Part shown: one piece after another, positions 26,019-33,088 of the stretch
Layout of the letters: every line of letters starts with the position of its first letter
Numbering within the stretch: position 1 is the stretch's first letter
Assembly (NCBI RefSeq): GCF_019242955.1
Contig: NZ_CP066129.1
Coordinates: 1,736,001-1,800,000, forward strand
Direction of reading: 5' to 3'
Origin: Morganella morganii
Lineage (GTDB): Bacteria > Pseudomonadota > Gammaproteobacteria > Enterobacterales > Enterobacteriaceae
DNA length: 64,000 nt
The notes under the pieces: generated by a model
Told to the model about the DNA's origin: nothing
Seen by the model: only the letters and a program-made list of their open reading frames with translations
Databases searched by the model: none
Program-made: the position numbers and the translations under genes

Positions 26019-26049
26019 TTATGCAGTAATTATTACTTATCAGGAAAAA

Positions 26050-26979
26050 ATGTATTCTCTGAATAAATTTTCTATCAGGCTTCTTCACCCAAGGTACATT
26101 TTAACCTGGATTGGTATCCTGTTGCTTTTCTGTTTGGTTCAGATGCCTTATCCATGGCTTGTGTTTTTAGGCGATAAGTTAGGTCGTTTTTCTGGTTTGT
26201 TCCTGAAAAGGCGGGTATCCATAATTAAAAAAAATTTAGAATTATGTTTTCCTGACAGAAATAAAATCCAGATAGAGAGTATGGTTGCAAGCAACCTGTC
26301 ATCTTTAGGGATTGCATTATTTGAAACCGGTATTGCCTGGTTCTGGAATGACAAAAAAATTAATGAAATATTTAGAGTAACGGGTTGTGATAACTTTAAT
26401 GATGTATATGACAAAAATAATGGTGTTTTAATTATTGGTATTCATTCCATGTCGCTGGAACTTGGGGGCAGAGTTATGGGGCTGTGTTTTCCTGTAAATG
26501 CTATGTATCGTCCCCACAACAATAAAGCAATGGAGTATATACAAACAAGATGCCGAAGCCGCTCCGGAAGCGGGATGATCGACCGTAAGAATCTGAAGTT
26601 TATGGTATCGGAACTAAAACGCGGGCAGGCTATTTGGTTTGCTCCGGATCAGGACTTTGGAACTAAAGGTACTATCTTCGCCCCTTTTTTTTCGGTAGCT
26701 AATGCTTCTACATCAAAAGGAGTGGCAGCTATAGCCAAATTATCGAAGTCACCGATACTTACTGCAACGATGATAAGAAATAATGAAAGTGGTAAGAGGC
26801 CTTATGAATTAATAATTGGTAAAGAAATTGCTGATTTTCCGTGTGGAGATGACCTGGCAGATGCTGAGAAACTAAATCAGATTATTGAGGCAGAAATCAT
26901 GCATGCTCCGGACCAATACTTGTGGGCACACAGAAGGTTTAAGACCAGACCTCCGGGAGAAAATTCTCTGTACAAATAA
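26050..26979 (+). CDS. LpxP-like lipid A acyltransferase (cargo)
   Basis: 309 residues, close to E. coli LpxP/LpxL (306). An N-terminal membrane anchor (LTWIGILLLFCLVQMPYPWL) precedes the acyltransferase domain with the HX4E active-site motif (GIHSMSLELGGRVMGLC), then MYRPHNNKAMEYIQT and WFAPDQDFGTKG. It closely follows LpxP, the cold-induced enzyme adding palmitoleate to lipid A. GGAAAAA precedes the ATG. Lower GC than the core genes, consistent with transfer. Confidence 0.9.
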   Translation: MYSLNKFSIRLLHPRYILTWIGILLLFCLVQMPYPWLVFLGDKLGRFSGLFLKRRVSIIKKNLELCFPDRNKIQIESMVASNLSSLGIALFETGIAWFWNDKKINEIFRVTGCDNFNDVYDKNNGVLIIGIHSMSLELGGRVMGLCFPVNAMYRPHNNKAMEYIQTRCRSRSGSGMIDRKNLKFMVSELKRGQAIWFAPDQDFGTKGTIFAPFFSVANASTSKGVAAIAKLSKSPILTATMIRNNESGKRPYELIIGKEIADFPCGDDLADAEKLNQIIEAEIMHAPDQYLWAHRRFKTRPPGENSLYK

Positions 26980-27247
26980 GTTACAAAGATTGTCATTGAA
27001 TGATCTCTGTATCACATTGCTTATAAACAAAAACTTCGTATTGCGGGTTTTTATACTCATGTTGATGAAGTTGATTATTTATTGTAATCACGTGTAAGTA
27101 AGACAGTTAAAGAAATAGAATGTGGTAAACTGTATAAACACATTTCATATCAGCTGACGTTTAGCAAGTTCCGTACCTTCGGTTCTTTATTTTTGTATTC
27201 TATAAAAAATAGATGTGATATTGAAGAGGGAAACCTCAGGAGCCATC

Positions 27248-27682
27248 ATGTCAGGGTTGAGCCAATCAAAGTTAATAAGTCGGTTGCTTCAGTGGATCAG
27301 CAGTGCGGCACTGTTACTTTTGGCAATTATATTGATTGTTTTTTTGATAAAAGAAACAATTATCCTTGCTGCTTTGTTATTTAAAAAAAATGACCCGGTG
27401 TCGCTGTATTCATTAGTTGATGGGATAATTATATATTTTTTATATTTTGAATTTATTGCATTAATAATCAAGTACTTTCAATCAAACTATCATTTTCCGC
27501 TGCATTATTTTTTATATATAGCAATAACAGCGGTTATCAGGCTGGTAGTAGTCGAACATAAACAACCATCATTATTAATCGTGTATTCAATTACAATTCT
27601 GATATTAGTATTTGCTCTTTATGTAGCTAATACAGAAAAACCAATTCTTAAAAGAAAAAAGGTAAACTGCGAAGCTGAGTAA
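27248..27682 (+). CDS. psiE: PsiE-family phosphate-starvation membrane protein (cargo)
   Basis: 144 residues from ATG 27248 (CAGGAGC upstream; a longer frame from 27215 lacks a site). Four membrane segments. Diagnostic stretch [20 protein letters not shown] and then [20 protein letters not shown] matches E. coli PsiE almost throughout. PsiE's exact job is unsettled. I saw no pho box in the preceding 268 bp (26980-27247), which hold no other gene. Confidence 0.9.
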   Translation: MSGLSQSKLISRLLQWISSAALLLLAIILIVFLIKETIILAALLFKKNDPVSLYSLVDGIIIYFLYFEFIALIIKYFQSNYHFPLHYFLYIAITAVIRLVVVEHKQPSLLIVYSITILILVFALYVANTEKPILKRKKVNCEAE

Positions 27683-27728
27683 TATCAGGTAAATAAAAAA
27701 TCCGTGCCAAGACGATGTGGTATAGTAG

Positions 27729-27852
27729 TGTTGTCAATACCGTGCCGTTGGCTCAGTCTGGGAGCTGACTTTACAACCGTAAGGTTATCTTCTTTACCGG
27801 TGAATCAGAGAAATGAGCGGCACTCACGGGACTATGTTCCAGAGGAGTATCT
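27729..27852 (+). promoter_or_regulatory. Structured leader of a small membrane peptide
   Basis: TATAGT with upstream TGTGG (27720s) looks like an extended -10. Downstream, GTGCCG (27742) can pair with CGGCAC (27818), enclosing hairpins such as GTTGGCTC-agtctg-GGAGCTGAC and AACC-gta-AGGTT. No known riboswitch recognised. Confidence 0.35.
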
Positions 27853-27960
27853 ATGTTTAACCCGTTTCAATTTGATACAGTGTTCCGTTTATTTCAATGG
27901 TTATCAGTTTCTGCTTTGCTGGTGTTAGCCATTGTGTTGATGGTTGTTTACTTTGCATAA
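27853..27960 (+). CDS. 35-residue single-pass membrane peptide
   Basis: ATG 27853 with AGAGGAG 5 bp upstream. MFNPFQFDTVFRLFQWLSVS followed by a hydrophobic helix to the C-terminus. Preceded by a structured leader. Unrecognised; resembles small regulatory membrane peptides in form only. Confidence 0.5.
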   Translation: MFNPFQFDTVFRLFQWLSVSALLVLAIVLMVVYFA

Positions 27961-28134
27961 ATCACATTTGAAGTATGTGTAAAACTATCCACAGATTACT
28001 TGTGTTATGTAAATGTCAGGAATAAATTGATACAAAACATCACCATCCATAAAACGGCCATTATATTTTTAAATTAAAATTTGATTATCTTGTTTTTTGG
28101 GGGTCGTATTGATTTTATCTGCTATACTTAAAGA

Positions 28135-28211
28135 GTAAAAGATGAAGACGGGGAGACTAGGTGCTCCACCAGAGTCTTTTCAGCCTCATCAGTTATGGTG
28201 GGGCTTTTTAT
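28135..28211 (+). ncRNA. Candidate small RNA
   Basis: An extended -10 (TGC-TATACT, 28120-28128) is followed by two hairpins: AGACT-a-GGTG-ctc-CACC-ag-AGTCT (28154-28177) and a terminator GCCTCATCA-gtta-TGGTGGGGC with T-run (28183-28210). No open frame fits. Could also be a leader attenuator for the gene at 28288. Confidence 0.5.
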
Positions 28212-28287
28212 TATGTAAATACGTGTAAAGTCGACATCTCTGTTTTTATTTTGTGCCAATATTATTTCTTAACAGAGGGAAATTATT

Positions 28288-28440
28288 GTGCCTAATATGA
28301 AAACAGAAGTAATTGTTGTTCGCCTGACCAAAAAAGAGAGAGCGCTCATGGATGCGGTAAAAACTAAACCACTGCTTTCAGATTGGATGAGAGAATTAGC
28401 GCTTGCTGAATTGAATAAACAAGAGGACTGTAATGCATAA
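28288..28440 (+). CDS. 50-residue ribbon-helix-helix-like protein
   Basis: GTG start with AGAGGGA upstream (ATG at 28297 possible). Starts MPNMKTEVIVVRLTKKERAL, a beta strand then helices, the shape of Arc/MetJ or mobilisation-type DNA-binding proteins. Might regulate nearby cargo. Low-information length, so tentative. Confidence 0.5.
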   Translation: MPNMKTEVIVVRLTKKERALMDAVKTKPLLSDWMRELALAELNKQEDCNA

Positions 28441-28608
28441 TATTCTGTTTTTTTGTTTAAAAAAAGATGTACCAGATCCATGGTGTGGCAGGATCAGTTG
28501 TCTGGCTGGATTCTTATGACAGGGAATCAGTAGATTTTTTAATTTTTAAAATCCCTGTTAATATGTTATTCCTGTTTTTATAAGTATAAAGAATAACAGG
28601 CGGGGTAT

Positions 28609-28815
28609 ATGGATTATTATTTAACGTTGACTGAGAGTGATAGTAGTTTTGTTTTACATAAAATTACATGTCAAAAGTTACAGCAGGCTAAAAGTACAGC
28701 GTATGTCGGATATTTCTGGGGAGAGCATGCAGCTATTCAACAGGCTGTTGTTATAGCAAAAGGGCCTGTTGTTTTATGTTCGCTATGCCTGAGTCAGGAT
28801 GATAAAAAACCATAA
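28609..28815 (+). CDS. Hypothetical 68-residue protein with a CxxC
   Basis: ATG 28609. Contains one early Cys and a C-terminal CSLCLSQDDKKP, possibly metal-binding. GCGGGG precedes the start. No family recognised. It stands alone before a terminator at 29000. Confidence 0.5.
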   Translation: MDYYLTLTESDSSFVLHKITCQKLQQAKSTAYVGYFWGEHAAIQQAVVIAKGPVVLCSLCLSQDDKKP

Positions 28816-28999
28816 TGATAGCTCACATATTCAATTCTGTTGAATCACCGGATAGAGCATTAGTTGTGTACAAAAAAAACCGCAAACAGCAACCGGGGAA
28901 AGTATAAGTGTATACCAACAACATAACTAAGATGTATTATTTACAATTGTAGTGCGTCATATAGATTAAGAAAGGTTGTATAATATTTATTTAAATTCC

Positions 29000-29025
29000 A
29001 AAGGTCGCCTTTTGCGGCCTTTTTC
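29000..29025 (+). terminator. Terminator before the lysis region
   Basis: AAGGTCGC-ctttt-GCGGCCTT followed by T's. The preceding 28816-28999 holds no gene that I can see. Confidence 0.65.
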
Positions 29026-29098
29026 GTTTATATTGCCACAGCATCAATTACCTTATTATCACTTAACATAAGAGTTGTACGCGGTTTTTTATTCATGG

Positions 29099-29170
29099 CA
29101 ATAATAAGAGCACAGGAATACGACAGGCTCATTACCTAATCCGTATTCGGTCACAGTGCTCTTCTTATTG
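29099..29170. repeat. 72-bp nested inverted repeat upstream of holin
   Basis: CAATAATAAGAGCAC (29099-29113) pairs with GTGCTCTTCTTATTG (29156-29170), 14 of 15. Inside, GAATACG pairs with CGTATTC. No T-run follows. It lies in a gene-free stretch (29026-29297) just before the lysis cassette. Confidence 0.6.
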
Positions 29171-29297
29171 ATTTCCCGCCTCTGGTGGGATTCCGAATAA
29201 TGCCGCAGCCACCTCACTTTAACCTGTTTAAATCATATAACCCGGTTGCGGGATTTCCCTATCACTCAACATACGGAACACTCCGCAAGGGGTGGAT

Positions 29298-29489
29298 ATG
29301 CGCATGTCCGACAAATATTCCAGCCCTACAGCATACGCCTGGGGGCTTATAACCTCTGCCTTTGGCATTTTATCTCTGGATCAGTGGGCTATTGTTGCCG
29401 GGATCATCTGTACCGTCGGTACGTTCCTGGTTAACTGGTATTACAAACGAAAGGAATTTCAGCTGAAAGCCGGAGAACATCATGAATAA
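29298..29489 (+). CDS. Holin with possible dual start
   Basis: 63 residues from ATG 29298 (AAGGGGTGG upstream) or 61 from ATG 29304. The N-terminus MRMSDKYSS repeats the Met-basic-Met layout of lambda S, where two starts yield antiholin and holin. Two membrane segments (ITSAFGILSL and AIVAGIICTVGTFLVNWYY) and a charged tail. Overlaps the endolysin start by 8 bp. Confidence 0.8.
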   Translation: MRMSDKYSSPTAYAWGLITSAFGILSLDQWAIVAGIICTVGTFLVNWYYKRKEFQLKAGEHHE

Positions 29490-29958
29490 GCGATTGGTTA
29501 AAAAGGTAATGGCTGCTTGTACTGCCGGGGCAATTGCCGGTGCGCTGGTGCTGATCCCCGTATATGAAGGTGTTGAGTATATGCCTTATCGTGATGTGGC
29601 CGGAGTGCTCACCGTATGTTATGGCCATACCGGCAGTGATATTCAGCCCGGCAAGCTGTACACGGACGCTGAATGCAAGGCACTGTTGCATGACGACCTG
29701 ACGAAAGTCCGGCGCGCGGTTGATCCTATGATCAAAGTGCCGATTGATGACAATACCCGGGCGGCCATCTATTCATTTGTCTACAACGTCGGCCCCGGCG
29801 CGTTCTCGCACTCCACTATGCTGCGCAAACTCAACGCCGGTGATATCGCCGGTGCGTGTGACGAAATGAAGCGCTGGACATTTTCCGGTGGTAAGCGGTG
29901 GCAGGGTCTGATTAACCGGCGGGATACGGAGAACGCGGTATGCCACGGAACCCCTTAA
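29482..29958 (+). CDS. SAR endolysin (GH24 lysozyme)
   Basis: 158-residue T4-type muramidase. The catalytic triad is Glu29-x8-Asp38-x5-Thr44 (VYEGVEYMPYRDVAGVLTVC). The N-terminus (VMAACTAGAIAGALVLI) is a weakly hydrophobic, Ala/Gly-rich signal-anchor-release domain. Cys13 lies inside it and Cys46 beside the active site, as in P1 Lyz, where disulfide exchange after membrane release activates the enzyme. Inactive until the holin collapses the membrane potential (family knowledge). Confidence 0.92.
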   Translation: MNKRLVKKVMAACTAGAIAGALVLIPVYEGVEYMPYRDVAGVLTVCYGHTGSDIQPGKLYTDAECKALLHDDLTKVRRAVDPMIKVPIDDNTRAAIYSFVYNVGPGAFSHSTMLRKLNAGDIAGACDEMKRWTFSGGKRWQGLINRRDTENAVCHGTP

Positions 29959-30098
29959 CGTTGATCATCATTGCTATCATCCTGCTGACTACTGCCCTGT
30001 TGGCGGGTTGTTATCTGTATTCACTCCCGAATCACTGTAAGCCTCTGCCGGGTAACCCGCTGGGTGGTGTGATCCATTATAAGTGTGAAGCGTTATGA
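29940..30098 (+). CDS. Small lysis-cassette membrane/lipoprotein
   Basis: 52 residues overlapping both endolysin and Rz. LIIIAIILLTTALLAGCYLY forms one hydrophobic helix with a lipobox-like LAGC, then three more Cys. Small proteins of this kind often sit between endolysin and Rz; role unknown. Confidence 0.55.
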   Translation: MPRNPLTLIIIAIILLTTALLAGCYLYSLPNHCKPLPGNPLGGVIHYKCEAL

Positions 30099-30472
30099 AC
30101 CGGAAAGAAGCGGTAATTGCCGCGCTGTTTATTGCTGCTGTCTGGTGGGTATATGACATTTACCGGGATAACCAGCAACTGAAGGTGAATAACACAAGGT
30201 TGTCCGGACAACTGTCAGCCCAGCAGGTGATAAACACCACCACGCTTTCAGCCATCGTCACCAATCACCGCGTATCACTCGACAACATCAAAGCCAAACA
30301 GACCGAGGGTACAGAGCATGTCAAAGTTAAGACAGTTATCAAAACAGTATTTAAGGGCAGTGAATGCGCTGTTACTCCTGTTCCCGCTGATGCTGTCAGT
30401 GAGTTGCGCAGATACGCGACCGGAATTAATACCCGCACCGGTGATACCGATTCCGCCACAACTGACCGCTGA
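30095..30472 (+). CDS. Rz: Rz i-spanin
   Basis: 125 residues. One N-terminal inner-membrane anchor (AVIAALFIAAVWWVYDIY) followed by a periplasmic coiled-coil region. With Rz1 it spans the periplasm and fuses membranes in the last step of lysis. Rz1 is embedded in the +1 frame from 30318, the classic arrangement. Confidence 0.85.
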   Translation: MNRKEAVIAALFIAAVWWVYDIYRDNQQLKVNNTRLSGQLSAQQVINTTTLSAIVTNHRVSLDNIKAKQTEGTEHVKVKTVIKTVFKGSECAVTPVPADAVSELRRYATGINTRTGDTDSATTDR

Positions 30473-30614
30473 TTGTGAGCAGGTAGATATACCGGATGAT
30501 CTGACGTTCGGTGGTGCAGTTGAGCTGCTGGCTGATGCCATGAAATATATTGCTAACTGTAATCACGATAAGAGGGCAATACGGGAGATTGAAGCGGGGA
30601 GGATAAAAAAATAG
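30318..30614 (+). CDS. Rz1: Rz1 o-spanin lipoprotein
   Basis: 98 residues, overlapping Rz in another frame. The signal peptide ends with lipobox LSVSC (Cys30), followed by a Pro-rich segment (PAPVIPIPPQ) typical of Rz1. The C-terminus extends beyond the Rz stop. Confidence 0.85.
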   Translation: MSKLRQLSKQYLRAVNALLLLFPLMLSVSCADTRPELIPAPVIPIPPQLTADCEQVDIPDDLTFGGAVELLADAMKYIANCNHDKRAIREIEAGRIKK

Positions 30615-30632
30615 CCCGGCAATTGCCGGGCA
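30604..30632 (-). terminator. Terminator in the leftward direction
   Basis: GCCCGGC-aatt-GCCGGGC with an A-run on its left side, so the T-run is on the reverse strand. The 30633-30919 stretch beyond is AT-rich and holds no gene I can see apart from a probable promoter for the next gene. Confidence 0.55.
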
Positions 30633-30919
30633 AATGATTAATAGAAGGGATACTTACGACTCCTGTAATCGAATATACCTGCTAAAAGTTAAACGAAACA
30701 TAAACAAGTATAATTACTTGGTGTGAGGTTTATAATTAAGGTTAATGAGGTTAATTAATCTTTTTGATAGTCATTAAATTATAGTTTCGGGTTTTTTTAC
30801 TCGAGATATCTTCCTTTGTTGGGTAATCATTCCGAATAGTCTATTTTTTGTTGATGACTTGGTTTGTCAGTCAGCATATTATGCTTTACTCTTAATATAT
30901 GTTTATTAGGAGGTTCAGA

Positions 30920-31192
30920 ATGAAAGATATTAATTTTATTGTAGGCCAGAACATCCGCGATTTAAGACACCGTAATGGCTTGACTACAAAGATGTTAGCC
31001 AGAATGCTGGGAGTGTCACAGCAACAGTTGTCAAGGTATGAACGAGGTGTTAATAAAATAGATGTCAGTGTTGTATTTAAGATAATAAATATATTTCATG
31101 TGTCTTATGAATATCTGTTTCCTGAAACTCAGAATGATTATATAGAATCAGTAAAAAGCTCCTTTGTATATATGGAGCCTTTAGCAATCTAA
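30920..31192 (+). CDS. MrpJ-like HTH regulator (cargo)
   Basis: 90 residues from ATG 30920 with AGGAGG 6 bp upstream (an ATG at 30899 is less likely). XRE domain: LTTKMLARMLGVSQQQLSRY, then ERGVNKIDVSVVFKIINIF. The SQQQ-SRYERG signature is that of MrpJ and its paralogues, which repress flagellar genes and link fimbriae to motility in Proteus relatives. No fimbrial genes are nearby, so it is an orphan carried by the phage. Confidence 0.75.
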   Translation: MKDINFIVGQNIRDLRHRNGLTTKMLARMLGVSQQQLSRYERGVNKIDVSVVFKIINIFHVSYEYLFPETQNDYIESVKSSFVYMEPLAI

Positions 31193-31237
31193 TTACGCCA
31201 AAAATATAATCATAAATGTTATTCATTACTAAAAAAT

Positions 31238-31250
31238 AATGAATATCATT
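31238..31250. promoter_or_regulatory. Fur-box-like palindrome
   Basis: AATGA-ATA-TCATT resembles the core of the Fur consensus (AATGATAATCATT). It lies after the MrpJ-like gene and about 320 bp before blc. The rest of 31193-31571 holds one terminator and no gene. Confidence 0.35.
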
Positions 31251-31279
31251 CTTATTGAAACGTGAGAATACACCATAAA

Positions 31280-31312
31280 GCCAGCTTAACATATTGTGAG
31301 CTGGTTTTAGTT
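31280..31312 (+). terminator. Terminator after the MrpJ-like gene
   Basis: GCCAGCT-N12-AGCTGGT followed by TTTAG. Confidence 0.5.
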
Positions 31313-31571
31313 TGTATAAAAATATTACCCGGTGTTTCAGTCTGTACGAAAAATATAACTGCATAAAAACAGGGTATATCGCAGTGCCATGGTTGACACT
31401 GTAATATCAGGCGGGAAAGGCATTGTTTTATCTGCCGGAAATTTCCTGCTGTTCCTCTGATGTATCACCGATATTGAGATGACAGTAATGGCTACTGTGG
31501 AACAGTGAATAGATCGTACAAACACATTTTTTATGCGAAAGTATCTCATTGGTTAATAACTTGATGAGGTT

Positions 31572-32090
31572 ATGATGCAGATAAAGTCAGTTTTTATGTT
31601 TTTGGGTATGTTTCTGCTTAATGGATGCAGTGTCAAAGTGCCCAAAGATATAACCCCGGTTAAACCTTTTGATTTATCTCATTACTTAGGTGACTGGTAT
31701 GAAATTGCCAGGATAGATAATCGTTTTGAAAAAGGCTTAAGCAAAGTTACAGCTAACTATTCTCTTCGTGATGATGGTGGTGTGAAGGTTATCAACAGGG
31801 GTTGGGATGCGAGTAACAATAAATGGAAAGAGAGTACCGGAAAGGCCTATTTTGTTAACTCAGCTGATACAGGGGCGTTAAAGGTATCTTTCTTCGGACC
31901 TTTCTATGGAGGTTACAATATTATTAAGCTTGATGATGACTATCAGTACTCACTGGTTGTTGGCCCCGATAAAGATTACCTGTGGGTGTTATCACGTACA
32001 CCAGCTATGCCGACAGAGCTGTTAAATGAGTATCTCAGCTTTGCCGGTGAACATGGTTTTGACAGAGAAAGAATACTTATATTTCAATAA
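31572..32090 (+). CDS. blc: Blc-like outer-membrane lipocalin (cargo)
   Basis: 172-residue bacterial lipocalin. Signal peptide with lipobox LLNGC (Cys19), so a lipoprotein. The lipocalin GxW motif is in YLGDWYEIARIDNRFEKGL, and DYLWVLSRTPAMP is the conserved C-terminal strand region. Blc stores or transports lysophospholipids under stress. Located between lysis and terminase, the position of lambda bor, a known cargo site. Confidence 0.92.
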   Translation: MMQIKSVFMFLGMFLLNGCSVKVPKDITPVKPFDLSHYLGDWYEIARIDNRFEKGLSKVTANYSLRDDGGVKVINRGWDASNNKWKESTGKAYFVNSADTGALKVSFFGPFYGGYNIIKLDDDYQYSLVVGPDKDYLWVLSRTPAMPTELLNEYLSFAGEHGFDRERILIFQ

Positions 32091-32163
32091 GATTATATTC
32101 CGGTTTATTCCCCGGGATACTGAATGGACTGAATATTAAATATTTCAGCAAATAAAACACAAC

Positions 32164-32187
32164 AACCCGCTCCGGCGGGTTTTTTAT
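32164..32187 (+). terminator. Terminator between blc and packaging genes
   Basis: AACCCGC-tccg-GCGGGTT and six T's. Nearly the same element recurs at 37017 and 51938. No cos or pac site could be recognised in 32190-32359. Confidence 0.8.
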
Positions 32188-32359
32188 TACCTGCGAGCTG
32201 CCGATCTCCTCTGCCACATTAGCCATGACCAGTGCCACTCCTCACAGCGAGCGTGTGGACATCCAGAATAATCGGTAACACCGGGATAAAGACACCCTCA
32301 TATGCGGCGACACCTGCCGTGGTGGAAGAAATGGTGAACATCAATCAACTGAGGTGGAC

Positions 32360-32557
32360 ATGACTGAAAAATACGAAGCCACAGCAACCAAAAAGGACGG
32401 TACGACATATCACGGACTGACGACAACGAAAGAGCCCCGCATTACTAACGGACTGATTGGTATTTCTGGTCTGGATGGCTCATGGACATATACCGCACCG
32501 GATGAAATCAGCGACATCAGATACATTCCGGTGGTTGAGGAAAAGAGCAAGGAATAA
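32360..32557 (+). CDS. Small phage protein before terminase
   Basis: 65 residues from ATG 32360 with GAGGTGG upstream. Beta-rich look ([19 protein letters not shown]). Directly precedes terS by 2 bp. Function unknown. Confidence 0.55.
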   Translation: MTEKYEATATKKDGTTYHGLTTTKEPRITNGLIGISGLDGSWTYTAPDEISDIRYIPVVEEKSKE

Positions 32558-32559
32558 TT

Positions 32560-33087
32560 ATGGCACTCACAGATAAACAGGAAATGTTTTGTCGTGAGTA
32601 CCTCGTAGATTTGAACGCTACACAGGCGGCTATTCGTGCGGGGTACAGTGATAAAACTGCGCGAAGTGTCGGGAATGAAAACCTGACAAAACCTGACATC
32701 GAAAAACGGATTCAGGAACTGATGCGCAGCCGCAGTGAGCAACTTAAGGTTGATGCTGAATATGTGCTGAGGCGCCTGGTTGAAATAGACCAGATGGATG
32801 TTCTCGACATTATGACCGATGACATGAGTATAAGGCCGGTTTCTGACTGGCCTGCATCATGGCGGCGCTACCTGAGCGGCTTCGACCTTGCGGATATGTT
32901 TGAGGGCCGCGGTGAAGATCGGGAAATGGTCGGCATCCTAAAAAAAATCAAATGGCCTGACAAGGTGAAGAACCTTGAATTGCTCGGTAAGCACATATCT
33001 GTCCAGGCATTCCGAGAGCAGGTTAAAAGCGAGCATGATGTTGTCGGCACACTCTCTGACCTGATGGACGAACTATCGAGTAAATAA
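32560..33087 (+). CDS. Terminase small subunit
   Basis: 175 residues, Terminase_2 type. N-terminal DNA-binding helix-turn-helix: [20 protein letters not shown] and [20 protein letters not shown]. It recognises phage DNA for packaging and stimulates the large subunit. One base separates it from terL. Confidence 0.9.
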   Translation: MALTDKQEMFCREYLVDLNATQAAIRAGYSDKTARSVGNENLTKPDIEKRIQELMRSRSEQLKVDAEYVLRRLVEIDQMDVLDIMTDDMSIRPVSDWPASWRRYLSGFDLADMFEGRGEDREMVGILKKIKWPDKVKNLELLGKHISVQAFREQVKSEHDVVGTLSDLMDELSSK

Positions 33088-33088
33088 C

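Noticed and set aside
27691..27852. Known riboswitch classes (yybP-ykoY manganese, M-box) for the leader
   Set aside because: The conserved core sequences of these classes that I know are not present.
32190..32359. cos or pac site before the terminase genes
   Set aside because: The position fits but no recognisable cohesive-end or pac motif could be identified by eye.
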